A DNA stretch of 37,267 bases from RBG-16-66-20 sp049651845 (GCA_049651845.1 JBASCW010000126.1:1-37267); one strand, 5' to 3'. Shown: positions 7,904 to 17,768, counted from the stretch's first letter. The notes: generated from the letters alone by a model not told the origin. Program-made: numbers and translations.

Positions 7904-10434
7904 TCGCCTGGCTGCGCAACCTCGGCGCCGCCGCGCGCGCGCGCCTCGCCGCGCGTCCGGACACCGAGCACGAGCAGGCAATCATTCGCGTGGTGATCGG
8001 GGTGTTGCTCGGCCTGTACCTTCTGCCCGAAGCCCTCAATCGGCACGCAGAGGGCTTGCACGAGCCACATATCTTGGTTTGGATCGGCTTTCTGGCCTTT
8101 TCGACGGCCATTTTCGGCGCGATTCTCGCGTTTCCGCGCGCATCGCCGGCGCGGCGCGTCTTCGGCACGGTCCTCGATGCCACCACCCTCAGCTGGTGCA
8201 TCGCGCATTTCGATGAACTGGGGATTCCGCTCTTCCTCGTCTACCTCTGGTTCACCTACGGCAACGGCTTTCGCTACGGTGTGCGTTACCTCATCGTGTC
8301 GCTGGTTCTGAGCATGTCCGGATTCGCGACGGTGCTCAGCCTGAGCGAGTTTTGGCAGGCGCGCCTCAACATGGGCGTCGGGATGATAATCGGGTTCGTC
8401 GTGCTGAGCCTGTACGTGCTGACGCTCGTGAGGCGCATGTTCGACGCCGTGGCGCGCGCCGAGGCCGCGAACCAGGCCAAGCGCCGCTTCGTCTCGGTGG
8501 TGAGCCATGAACTGCGCACGCCGCTGAACGCCATCATCGGCATGTCCGACCTGCTGCGCGACACGCAGCTCTCCCGTGAGCAGGCCGACATGCTGCAGAC
8601 GCTGCGCAGTTCCTCGCGCGTGATGCTGAATCTGGTCGAGGAGGTGCTCGATTTCTCCAAGATCGAGGCCGGCAAGCTGGTGCTGGAGCGCACCGACTTC
8701 GACCTGCACGCGCTGGTGAACAGCACTTGCCGGATCCTGTCCACCCAGGCGGCGGCGAAGGGCATCGAATTCGTGGTTTCGATCATGCCCGAGGTGCCCC
8801 CTGCGGTGCACGGCGATGCGCACCACCTGCGCCAGGTGCTGATCAATCTCGCCGGCAATGCGGTCAAGTTCACCGAGCATGGAAGCGTCACCGTTCACGT
8901 CAGCAGCCAGGGCGAGAGCGAAACCGGCGTGCGCCTCAAGTTCTCGGTGCGCGATACCGGGATCGGCATCGAGCCCGAGGCACAGCACAGGATTTTCGAG
9001 AGCTTCACGCAGGCCGAGCAGTCCACCACTCGCCGCTTCGGCGGCACGGGCCTCGGCACGACGATCGGCAAGCAGTTGGTCGAGTTGATGGGCGGCAGGA
9101 TCGGCCTGGAGAGTGCGGTAGGGCTGGGCAGCACCTTCTGGTTCGAAATCGAGCTGGAGAAGCAGCCCGAGCGCGCGGGCGGGGGATCGGGAGAACTTGC
9201 CGGGGCGCGCGTACTGCTGGTCGGTTTTCCGCAGGCGCAACGCGAAGCGCTCGAGCAGGCGCTCTCCGGATGGGGTGCCACCGCGGTGGCGGTCGCCAGC
9301 CTGGAGGAGGGCGTGACGCGCCTCATCGCCGAGATCAGCCTTGCGCGGCCGTACCATAGTGCGCTGCTCTATTCCGAGGGCAAGGATCTGCAGCTCGCGC
9401 AGCGCTTTCGCCGCGCGGCGCCCGACCCGGCGCCGCCGGTGATTCTCGCGATGCAGCGCTCGACCGATGTGCCGCGCTTCGCGGCGCTGCAGGCCGGCTT
9501 TGGCGCCGTGCTCGAGATGCCGTTCGACAAGCGGCCGCTGTTCAACGTGCTGCACTCGGTTACCGCCGGCGAGGAAGCGCGCGAAGGCGTGGTTCGTCTC
9601 CAGGACTACGCGCGGCGCGGCGCGGCTACCAGAGGCCTGCACGTGCTGGTCGCGGACGACAACCCGACCAACCGGGAGGTGCTGGCGCGGATCCTGGAGC
9701 GCGGCGGGCATACGGCGACGCTGGTTGCGGACGGCGAGCGCGCCCTGGATGCACTGGAAACATCGCATTTCGACGTCGCCTTGGTCGACCGCAACATGCC
9801 GGGCTTGGGAGGCATCGAAACCGTGCAGGCGATCCGGCTTACCACTGGGGCGCGCGAGCGCCTACCGGTGGTGATCCTGTCGGCCGACGTTACGCCCGAG
9901 GGGAAACGTGAATGCCTTGAAGCCGGCGCCGATGCCTTTCTTCCCAAGCCGATCGAAGCAGCCCGGCTGCTGGAAGAGATTCAGTCCCTGTGCGCCGGCA
10001 AGCCGCAGGAGGCCTCGAAACCGGTCGCGCTGGAAAGCCTGCGGCCGTCACGACCCGAACGGCAGGGGCCGGACCCGGTGGTCAACGTCGACATGCTCGC
10101 CACCCTCGAAGAGCTGGGCTCCTCGCCCACCTTCATGGACAAGCTGATCGGCGTGTTCGTCGCCGACAACGTCACCCTGACGGCGAAAATGGAAGCCGCG
10201 CTGGCGGCGCGCAACGTCGGCGAGTTCCGCAGCCACCTGCACGCCATGAAGGGCTCGGCTGCGAGCATGGGCGCTGAGCGCCTGACGACCTACTGCAAGG
10301 ACATCGGGCGGCTTTCCGACGCCGAGGTCAAGCTGCAGATCCCGGCGCTTCTCAAGACCCTGCGCGAAGAACTCGCGGCGACCCGCGAGTCGCTCGAGCG
10401 CTACCTCCAGGAACGGAAGAAATCCACGGGTTGA
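7900..10434 (+). CDS. rpfC: RpfC-like hybrid sensor histidine kinase (DSF sensor)
   Basis: The 844-residue protein matches the RpfC architecture. About four or five membrane helices (residues 28-180) have a short periplasmic exposure, preceded by a DTEHEQAIIR segment like that of RpfC. HisKA follows (VSHELRTPLN, H203), then HATPase (NLAGNAVKFTEHG, DTGIGI, GGTGLGTTI), a receiver domain (D586/D587, phospho-acceptor D630 in ALVDRNMPG, K683) and a C-terminal HPt domain (HAMKGSAASMG, H781). Between the ATPase and the active receiver, residues about 434-556 look like a second, degenerate receiver without a phospho-acceptor aspartate. Translation starts at GTG 7900 inside the rpfG stop. RpfC-family kinases sense DSF fatty acids and can also bind and inhibit RpfF; that is family knowledge. 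Confidence 0.92.
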   Translation: MIAWLRNLGAAARARLAARPDTEHEQAIIRVVIGVLLGLYLLPEALNRHAEGLHEPHILVWIGFLAFSTAIFGAILAFPRASPARRVFGTVLDATTLSWCIAHFDELGIPLFLVYLWFTYGNGFRYGVRYLIVSLVLSMSGFATVLSLSEFWQARLNMGVGMIIGFVVLSLYVLTLVRRMFDAVARAEAANQAKRRFVSVVSHELRTPLNAIIGMSDLLRDTQLSREQADMLQTLRSSSRVMLNLVEEVLDFSKIEAGKLVLERTDFDLHALVNSTCRILSTQAAAKGIEFVVSIMPEVPPAVHGDAHHLRQVLINLAGNAVKFTEHGSVTVHVSSQGESETGVRLKFSVRDTGIGIEPEAQHRIFESFTQAEQSTTRRFGGTGLGTTIGKQLVELMGGRIGLESAVGLGSTFWFEIELEKQPERAGGGSGELAGARVLLVGFPQAQREALEQALSGWGATAVAVASLEEGVTRLIAEISLARPYHSALLYSEGKDLQLAQRFRRAAPDPAPPVILAMQRSTDVPRFAALQAGFGAVLEMPFDKRPLFNVLHSVTAGEEAREGVVRLQDYARRGAATRGLHVLVADDNPTNREVLARILERGGHTATLVADGERALDALETSHFDVALVDRNMPGLGGIETVQAIRLTTGARERLPVVILSADVTPEGKRECLEAGADAFLPKPIEAARLLEEIQSLCAGKPQEASKPVALESLRPSRPERQGPDPVVNVDMLATLEELGSSPTFMDKLIGVFVADNVTLTAKMEAALAARNVGEFRSHLHAMKGSAASMGAERLTTYCKDIGRLSDAEVKLQIPALLKTLREELAATRESLERYLQERKKSTG

Positions 10435-10459
10435 TCGCGGGCTGCGGTAGGATTCCCGC

Positions 10460-11464
10460 ATGTCCCGCCCGCCCGGCCCGCGCGGCGTGCCGATCATCGG
10501 TGCGCGCAAAAGCCCGACAATGCGGTTCTCGCGTACGACACGGGGTACATGCTTGGCTTGCGACGACCGATCCGAGCCGGCCGTCGACGAGCGGCCGCTG
10601 CGGATTTGCGCCCTCGATGGCTACGAGTTGGGCGCGGTGCTCTACTCGGCGCGCGCAGGCGCCGCGCCGCGCCGTGCCGTCGTCCTGCACGGGGGCGCCG
10701 GGATCCCGGCGCGGCGTTACCGCCATTTCGCGCGCTTTCTCGCGCGTTCCGGCGTGCCGGTGCTGACCTACGATTATCGCGGCATCGGGTTGTCGCGCCC
10801 CTCCACGCTGCGGGGATTCCGGTCGGTCATCGAGGACTGGGCGGAGTACGACTGCAGCGCGGCGATCGGCTGGTTGCGCGAGCGCTTTCCGCGGGCGGAA
10901 CTGGTCGGAATCGCTCATTCGGTCAGCGCGCTGCTCTTCGGCGGAGCGCACAACGCCGGCGAGCAGGCCCGCCTGATCCTGGTCGGCGCCCATACCGGCT
11001 ATTACGGCGATTATCGACCGCGCTACCGGCTGCCGATGGCGGTGCTCTGGCACGGGCTGATGCCGGTGCTCACACGCCTCATCGGCTATTTCCCGGCACG
11101 CCGCCTGAGTCTTGGCGAGGACATCCCCGCCGGCGTCGCGTTGCAATGGGCCGCGCGCCGCTCGTCCGACCTGCGACCGGTCGGCGCCAGTCCGGGCGAT
11201 GAGCGGACCCGGCGGCTTCTCGACCGTTGCGCCGCGCTGGAGCGCCCCGCGCTCGTGATCCGGATCAGCGACGATGCCTTCGCCACCGCAGCCGGCATGC
11301 GGCGATTGCTCGCCTACTATCCCCGGCTTTCGCCGCAGTACGGTTTCTTTACGCCCGCCGACGCGGGCGTGCGCAAGATCGGTCATTTCGGCTTCTTCGG
11401 GCGCAAGGCCGGCCTGGCCCTGTGGCCCCAATTGGTCGCGCGGCTGCCGCCGCCGGAATCCTGA
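10460..11464 (+). CDS. Alpha/beta hydrolase (COG4757-like) in the rpf cluster
   Basis: A 334-residue alpha/beta-hydrolase. Core motifs are VVLHGGAG, LTYDYRGIGLSRP, the nucleophile region GIAHSVSALLF (S154), the acid region RISDDAF and the C-terminal GHFGFFG (H309). The middle part with LIGYFPARRLSLGEDIPAGVALQW is typical of the uncharacterised COG4757 family as I remember it. The nucleophile elbow is A-H-S-V-S rather than G-H-S-x-G. The ATG at 10460 has TAGGA seven to eight bases upstream and lies 25 bases after rpfC, so it is probably in the same transcript. A later ATG at 10520 would drop a low-complexity N-terminus. The substrate is unknown; a role in acyl-signal processing is only suggested by position. 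Confidence 0.85.
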   Translation: MSRPPGPRGVPIIGARKSPTMRFSRTTRGTCLACDDRSEPAVDERPLRICALDGYELGAVLYSARAGAAPRRAVVLHGGAGIPARRYRHFARFLARSGVPVLTYDYRGIGLSRPSTLRGFRSVIEDWAEYDCSAAIGWLRERFPRAELVGIAHSVSALLFGGAHNAGEQARLILVGAHTGYYGDYRPRYRLPMAVLWHGLMPVLTRLIGYFPARRLSLGEDIPAGVALQWAARRSSDLRPVGASPGDERTRRLLDRCAALERPALVIRISDDAFATAAGMRRLLAYYPRLSPQYGFFTPADAGVRKIGHFGFFGRKAGLALWPQLVARLPPPES

Positions 11465-11471
11465 AAGCCGC

Positions 11472-12401
11472 TCAGTTCGCGGCCGCGAGGCGCTCGCTCA
11501 AGGTCGCGTTCTCAGCGGCCCCGCCCGCCTCCATGCGCTCCATCTGGGCCCGCACCACCCGGCTCATCATGCGCAGGTCGCGGTCTTCGAGCCGCAGCGC
11601 GCAATCCACCCAGGTATCGACGACCGCATCCAGTTCCTCGCGCGTGATCGGGTTCACCTGCTGGCGCACGCGCATCACAGCCTGGAAGCTGCTGCGCCGG
11701 CGCGCGTTTTTCGCGATCCAGGCCTGCACCGCTGCCTCGCCTTGACCGTCCTTCGCTAGCACGTCCACGATGCCCATCTCGTGCAGCCTGGCCGCCGGCA
11801 GCACCTTGCCCGACAGGATCAGCTCCTCGGCCACGCGCGCGCCCGCGCGCCGCGCGAGCAGGCTGTAGGCGCCCATGCCCGGGAACAGGTTGAACAGGAT
11901 CTCGGGCAGCCCCAGCATCGCCGATTCCTCGGCGACGATCACGTCCGAGCACAGCGCCATCTCGAAGCCGCCGCCGAGCGCGTCGCCCTGCACCAGCGAC
12001 ACCGTGGTGAGCGTAGGGCATTGGTAGTGCTCGATCTGCGCGTGGATGTTGTCGATGCAAAGCCGTGCGTAGTGCGCGAGCGCCTCGCGGTCGCGCGAGC
12101 GGATCAGCAGCAGGAACAGCGCGAGGTCGCCTCCGAGGTTGTATACGCGCGGCACGCGCGAGGCGCCCACGTAGGTGTGCACCTTGTGCATCGCGCCATC
12201 GAGGTCAATCTGGCCGTCGTTGGTGGCCAGCTCGGCGCCCACCGAATGGATCTCCTTCAGCAGGCCGAGGTTGAAGCACGGGTTGCCGCGCTGGTTCATG
12301 TAGCCCCACAGCGTGCCGGTCGCAGGCTCGTACTCATACTGAGACTCGCGAAGCTCCTTCCAGGCCGTACGCAGGCCCGTTGCGTCATTCATGTCGCTCA
12401 T
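11472..12401 (-). CDS. rpfF: RpfF-like DSF synthase (crotonase/enoyl-CoA hydratase family)
   Basis: RpfF makes cis-2-unsaturated fatty acids of the DSF family from acyl-ACP, using dehydratase and thioesterase activity. The protein (309 residues from this start) has the RpfF hallmarks NLGGDLALF, VQGDALGGGFEMAL and GLPEILFNLFPGMGAYSLL. Two glutamates, E147 and E167, are 20 residues apart, the same spacing as the catalytic pair of Xanthomonas RpfF (E141, E161). The C-terminal VDTWVDCALRLEDRDLRMMSRVVRAQ also fits. An ATG at 12407 is possible but sits one base from AGGGGG; the ATG at 12401 has a seven-base spacer and is preferred. It converges on the hydrolase with seven bases between the stops. 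The length and glutamates argue against an ordinary enoyl-CoA hydratase. Confidence 0.93.
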   Translation of the reverse strand: MSDMNDATGLRTAWKELRESQYEYEPATGTLWGYMNQRGNPCFNLGLLKEIHSVGAELATNDGQIDLDGAMHKVHTYVGASRVPRVYNLGGDLALFLLLIRSRDREALAHYARLCIDNIHAQIEHYQCPTLTTVSLVQGDALGGGFEMALCSDVIVAEESAMLGLPEILFNLFPGMGAYSLLARRAGARVAEELILSGKVLPAARLHEMGIVDVLAKDGQGEAAVQAWIAKNARRRSSFQAVMRVRQQVNPITREELDAVVDTWVDCALRLEDRDLRMMSRVVRAQMERMEAGGAAENATLSERLAAAN

Positions 12402-12407
12402 GATCAT

Positions 12408-12666
12408 GCCCCCTAGAAAATCCCCTTTGCAGGAGAGTATTTACCTTCGGCGCCGGGCAGGCCCCGGCACCCCCCGCATCCATTAAACGCCTGAAGGTTG
12501 CCGCGCGCAAACCCGGGGTGTTGCTTTTTCGTGAAGGCACCCGCGCCGCGGACCGCGCAGCGCAGGCGCGGCAAGACGAATTGATCGGGCCGGGTTCTAG
12601 CCGAAACCGGGCGCTTGGGTTAAAGTTTTCGGGTCGCCGAGCGCAGGAATTCCGGGGGAAACTTCC
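12408..12666. other. Divergent intergenic region between rpfF and a small orphan gene
   Basis: These 259 bases are the longest gene-free stretch in the window. They must hold the promoters of rpfF (minus) and of the 78-residue protein (plus). A GC-rich inverted repeat GCCGGG...CCCGGC lies near 12452-12470, and an AT-richer patch with TAAATACT lies on the minus strand close to rpfF. No convincing -35/-10 pair, tRNA or riboswitch fold is visible to me. Confidence 0.4.
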
Positions 12667-12899
12667 ATGTACGCGATTGTCTACAAGTCCGACGGATTCC
12701 CGATCTGCCAGCAGGTCGCGGGCGTCAGCCCGGACCCGGTCGTCACCTGGAACACCGAGGCTGCGGCGCAGGCCTTCATCGCCAAGAAGGGCGGCGACGC
12801 CGACTTCCAGGCCGTGCAGCTCACCGACGAGGCGATGGACAAGATCGCGAAGGCGATGGGCTGCCCGGTCGAGTCGATGATGTTCGAGCCTTACCCCAG

Positions 12900-12903
<4 letters not shown>
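12667..12903 (+). CDS. Small conserved-looking hypothetical protein (78 aa)
   Basis: The ATG at 12667 follows GGGGG with an eight-base spacer and opens a 78-residue acidic soluble protein beginning MYAIVYKSDGFPICQQVAG. It has no signal peptide or membrane helix. Two cysteines (in PICQQ and GCPVE) are far apart, and the C-terminus MMFEPYPS is aromatic. Third-position GC is as high as in neighbouring genes, which supports real coding. I do not recognise the family. Its TAG stop (12901-12903) shares the palindrome CTAG with the stop of the convergent kinase gene. It is divergent from rpfF, but nothing shows a link to signalling. Confidence 0.7.
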
Positions 12904-13524
<621 letters not shown>

Positions 13525-13532
<8 letters not shown>

Positions 13533-14007
13533 CGATCCGTTCGATCTCCTGCGAACCGCAGGCAGACAGCAAATCTCTGGCTTTTCCTTTGCCAGGAATT
13601 GAAATTTCAGAATCAAGATCAAGCAAAGGCTGCAACACGAAGGCGCGCTCGTGCATGCGCGGATGGGGCAACGCGAGGCGCGGCGTGCACAGCACGCGCT
13701 CGCCGTAGAGCAGCAGGTCGAGGTCGAGCGTGCGCGGCGCGCCCGCGAACGATCGCACCCGTCCGTGCCTCCGTTCAATGGCCTGAAGATCTTCCAGCAA
13801 TTGCTCCGCCGAGAGCTGCGTATCCAGTAGCGCGACGGCGTTGAGGAAATCCGGCTGCTCGAGGTATCCCAGCGGGGCGGAACGGTAGCAGGCCGAGACC
13901 TTGAGGAACGCCGTATCGGGCAACCCCTTGAGCGCTTCGATCGCCGTGTCGAGCTGGCGGCGCGGCTCGCCGAGGTTGGCGCCCAGGCCGACGAAGGCGA
14001 GCGTCAT
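13525..14007 (-). CDS. folK: 6-hydroxymethyl-7,8-dihydropterin pyrophosphokinase
   Basis: FolK transfers pyrophosphate from ATP to the pterin in folate synthesis. The 160-residue protein has GLGANLGEP at the N-terminus, ACYRSAPLGYLEQPDFLNAV, the signature RTLDLDLLLYG and LPHPRMHERAFVLQPL. The ATG at 14007 overlaps the pcnB stop (ATGA), which fixes the start; the longer open frame upstream is the arginine-rich tail of pcnB read in another frame. The last codons overlap the start of the deoxynucleoside kinase gene. Confidence 0.96.
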
Positions 14008-15353
14008 GCGGGCGAAGGCGCGCCCTCGGCCGGCTTCTTGCCGCGGCGCCGGCGCCGGCGCTTGCGGCGCGGCGGCCCCGTGTCGGGCAGCAGCATCGCG
14101 CGGCGCGTTTCCTCGTCGGCGCCCTGGAACGAGCGCCACCAGGACTCGATCTCCTCGGACACCTCGCCGCTCGCGGCGCGCAGCGCGAGGAAATCGTAGG
14201 CCATGCGAAAGCGCGGCGCCTCCAGCAGGCGCCAGGGCCGCTGCCCGGCGCGCTCCTCGAAGCGCGGCTGCAGCGCCCAGACCTCGCGCATGGTGGCGGT
14301 GAGCCGGCGCGTGATCGCGAGCTTGCCGCTCTGCGCGTCGAGCACCTCGTCCATCGCCGCCTCGAGCGCCGGCACGCGGCGCTCGCCGCGCTTCTCGCGC
14401 GCCTTCCAGGCTGCCAGCACCTCGTGCCAGAGCAGCGCGGCGAACAGGAACGCGGGCGACACCGGCCGGTCGGCGAGCACGCGCTCGTCGGTCTGCGCGA
14501 GCGCGAGCGTGACGAAGCGCTCGCCGAGCGGCTGGTCGAGGATCACGTCGAGCAGCGGCAGCAGGCCCTTGTGCAGGCCCTCGGCACGCAGCTGGCGCAG
14601 GCAGGCGCTGGCGTGGCCCGAGAGCAGGAGCTTGAGCATCTCCTCGAACAGCCGCGGCGGCGGCACGTGCTCGAGCAGCGGCGCGAGGCGCTTGATCGGC
14701 GCGCGCGTCGCGCCGTCGATGGTGAGGCCCAGCTTGGCGGCGAGCCTGACCGCGCGCAACATGCGCACGGGGTCCTCCCGGAAACGGGACTCCGCGTCTC
14801 CGATCACGCGCAGCGTGCGCTTCTTGAGGTCGGCCAGGCCGCCGTGGAAGTCGATGACCTCGCCGGTGCGGCAGTCGTAGTAGAGCGCATTGACGGTGAA
14901 GTCGCGGCGGCGCGCGTCCTCTTCGAGGGTGCCGAACACGTTGTCGCGCAGCACGCGGCCGTGCTCGTCCAGCACGCTCGCGTGCTCCTTGGCGTTGGAG
15001 GACTGGTCAGCGGCGGCGCGGAAGGTGGAAACCTCGATCGTTTCCGGGCCCAGCATCACGTGCACCAGGCGAAAGCGCCGGCCGATCAGCAGCGCGCGCC
15101 GGAACTGGGGCTTCACCTGCTCGGGCCGGGCGTCGGTGGCGACGTCGAAGTCCTTGGGCTCGATGCCGAGCAGCACGTCGCGCACCGCGCCGCCCACCAC
15201 GTAGGCGGCGTAGCCGCGTTCGGCGAGCACGTCGCAGACCTTGAGCGCGCCGTGGCTGATCGCGCTGCGCGCCACGCCGTGGCGCGACTGCGGCACGCGC
15301 TGCGGCCCCGGGGCCTCCAGGCCGAGCACGCGGCGGATGAAGCGCTTGATCAT
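14004..15353 (-). CDS. pcnB: Poly(A) polymerase I
   Basis: PcnB adds 3' poly(A) tails to RNA and promotes its decay. The 449-residue product has the class II nucleotidyltransferase motif YVVGGAVRDVLLG with D68/D70 in PKDFDVATDA, then RRFRLVHVMLG, the RRDFTVNALYYD segment, REDPVRMLRAVRLAAKLG and a very basic C-terminal tail (RRKRRRRRRGKK). The N-terminus MIKRFIRRVLG is the one usual for the family, so the ATG at 15353 is probably right. The REP-like palindrome begins directly upstream of that codon and leaves no Shine-Dalgarno sequence. The gene heads a coupled pcnB-folK-kinase operon. Confidence 0.96.
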   Translation of the reverse strand: MIKRFIRRVLGLEAPGPQRVPQSRHGVARSAISHGALKVCDVLAERGYAAYVVGGAVRDVLLGIEPKDFDVATDARPEQVKPQFRRALLIGRRFRLVHVMLGPETIEVSTFRAAADQSSNAKEHASVLDEHGRVLRDNVFGTLEEDARRRDFTVNALYYDCRTGEVIDFHGGLADLKKRTLRVIGDAESRFREDPVRMLRAVRLAAKLGLTIDGATRAPIKRLAPLLEHVPPPRLFEEMLKLLLSGHASACLRQLRAEGLHKGLLPLLDVILDQPLGERFVTLALAQTDERVLADRPVSPAFLFAALLWHEVLAAWKAREKRGERRVPALEAAMDEVLDAQSGKLAITRRLTATMREVWALQPRFEERAGQRPWRLLEAPRFRMAYDFLALRAASGEVSEEIESWWRSFQGADEETRRAMLLPDTGPPRRKRRRRRRGKKPAEGAPSPA

Positions 15354-15443
15354 CTAGAAAAAGGGGGTCGGAGTAACTTTTCCGGCACGCATGTTCGCAC
15401 GCTTGGGATTCGTCGGGGAAAAGTTACTCCGACCCCCTTTTTC
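15353..15443. repeat. REP-like palindrome 2
   Basis: A perfect 27-base inverted repeat (15357-15383 and 15417-15443) encloses a 33-base loop. The arm core is AAAAAGGGGGTCGGAGTAAC. One edge carries TCTAGAAAAAGGGGGTC (15353-15369), identical to the edge of the palindrome at the start of the window. It fills the gap between pcnB and the HAD gene: one end touches the pcnB start codon and the other supplies the last codons and stop of the HAD gene. It could form a strong hairpin in the transcript or act as a mobile REP/REPIN unit; its origin is inferred. Confidence 0.8.
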
Positions 15444-16104
15444 CTCTCAGGGAAATCACCGGCCAGCCGCGGCGCGCGGCCTCGGCCGCGAGGGTCGGAT
15501 CCGGGTCTATGGCCACCGGCCGCGACACCAGTTCCAGCAGCGGCAGGTCGTTGTGCGAGTCGCTGTAGAAGCTGCTCACCGGGAAATCCGCAAGCCGGCG
15601 CCCCAGCGCCGCGAGCCAGTCGCGCACGCGCGCGATCTTGCCCTCGCGGAAGCACGGCGTACCCGCCACGCGGCCCGTGAAGCGCACGCCGTTGCGCTCG
15701 GGCTCGGTCGCCACCAGGTGCGGCACGCCGAATTCGCGCGCGATCGGACCGGTGACGAAGCTGTTGGTCGCGGTCACCACCGCGCACAGGTCGCCCGCGT
15801 CGAGGTGCCTGCGCACGAGCGCGCGCGCCTGCGGCGTCATCGCCGGCCGGATGCGAGCCTGCATGAAGCCGTTATGCCAGCGCGCGAGGTCCTCCGGCGT
15901 ATGCGCAGCCAGGGGCCGCAGCGCGAAGCCGAGGAACTCGTGGATGTCGAGCGTGCCGGCCTTGTACTGCTCGTAGTACGCTGCGTTCTGCGCCTCGTAT
16001 ACCTCGCGCTCGAGCACGCCCCGGTCGACGAGGTATTGGCCCCACTCGTAGTCCGAATCGCAGGCGAGCAGGGTGTTGTCCAGATCGAACAGCGTCAGAT
16101 TCAT
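15424..16104 (-). CDS. HAD-superfamily (subclass IB) phosphatase
   Basis: A 226-residue HAD hydrolase of the SerB-like IB type. It has the nucleophile motif LTLFDLDNTLL near the N-terminus, motif II VVTATNSF, a lysine region PCFREGKIARV and motif III SFYSDSHNDLPLLELV. The substrate is unknown; relatives act on phosphoserine, phosphoglycerol or similar small phosphomonoesters. The ATG at 16104 overlaps the stop of hda by four bases. The last five residues (KRGSE) and the TAA stop are encoded by the arm of REP-like palindrome 2, so the natural C-terminus has probably been replaced or trimmed. Confidence 0.9.
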   Translation of the reverse strand: MNLTLFDLDNTLLACDSDYEWGQYLVDRGVLEREVYEAQNAAYYEQYKAGTLDIHEFLGFALRPLAAHTPEDLARWHNGFMQARIRPAMTPQARALVRRHLDAGDLCAVVTATNSFVTGPIAREFGVPHLVATEPERNGVRFTGRVAGTPCFREGKIARVRDWLAALGRRLADFPVSSFYSDSHNDLPLLELVSRPVAIDPDPTLAAEAARRGWPVISLRGKRGSE

Positions 16105-16688
16105 TCCTTCAGTGCCTCGCGCACGAGGGCAAGCGTGATCGGACGCTTGGTTTCCAGCGAGTAGCGGTCCAACCGGTCGAGAACGGCCGAGAGCGAGCGC
16201 AGGTCGCGGCGCATGCGCGTGAGCAGCCAGGCGATCACCTCGTCGGGCAGGGGCATGCCACGGCGCGCGGCCTCGCCACGCAGATAGTCGGAGCGTTCCG
16301 CGTCGCTGAGCGGCTTGAGCTGGAACACGAGGCCCCAGGCCAGGCGAGATTTCAGGTCCTCGCGCAGCGGCAGCTGCGCCGGCGGCGCGTTGCCCGCGGC
16401 GAGCACCGCGCCGCCCGCTTGGCGCGCCTCGTTGATGGCGTTGAAAAGACCGATCTGCGCCGCCTCGTCCAGCTTCTCCACGTCGTCCACGGCCTTCGTT
16501 CCGGCGCAGGCCGCGAGCAGATGGCTTTTGCCGGAGCCCGCCTCGCCCCAGAGATAGAGCACGCTTTCGGCATAGCCGCCGGCCTGGAGCCGGCGCAACT
16601 GCGCGATCAGCTCCGCGTTGGCGCCGGGAACGAAGTTGTCGAGCGTGGGCTGCGGCGGCGGCGAAATGCCCAACGCGAGCTGCTTCAT
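16101..16688 (-). CDS. hda: DnaA regulatory inactivator Hda (short form)
   Basis: Hda binds the DNA polymerase sliding clamp and stimulates ATP hydrolysis by DnaA after initiation. The N-terminal clamp-binding motif KQLALGI, the following QPTLDNFVPGAN, Walker A LWGEAGSGKS (P-loop 48-55) and C-terminal RRDLRSLSAVLDRLDRYSLETKRPIT support the call. The protein has 195 residues, against roughly 220-240 in most relatives. Only about eleven residues separate Walker A from the Walker B-like AVDDVEKLDE, so a segment of some 30 residues is missing from the AAA+ core. It is coupled to the HAD gene and divergent from purM. Confidence 0.88.
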   Translation of the reverse strand: MKQLALGISPPPQPTLDNFVPGANAELIAQLRRLQAGGYAESVLYLWGEAGSGKSHLLAACAGTKAVDDVEKLDEAAQIGLFNAINEARQAGGAVLAAGNAPPAQLPLREDLKSRLAWGLVFQLKPLSDAERSDYLRGEAARRGMPLPDEVIAWLLTRMRRDLRSLSAVLDRLDRYSLETKRPITLALVREALKE

Positions 16689-16757
16689 CTAGCGAGCGTT
16701 CCCCTCATGCGAGTGGCTTCATCGTAAAATCATGGAAAAGAAGGCATTTTAACCGTC

Positions 16758-17764
<1,007 letters not shown>

Positions 17765-17768
<4 letters not shown>

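Noticed and set aside
11472..12401. Ordinary enoyl-CoA hydratase of beta-oxidation
   Set aside because: The catalytic glutamate spacing, NLGGDLALF motif, length and rpfG-rpfC neighbourhood all point to RpfF.
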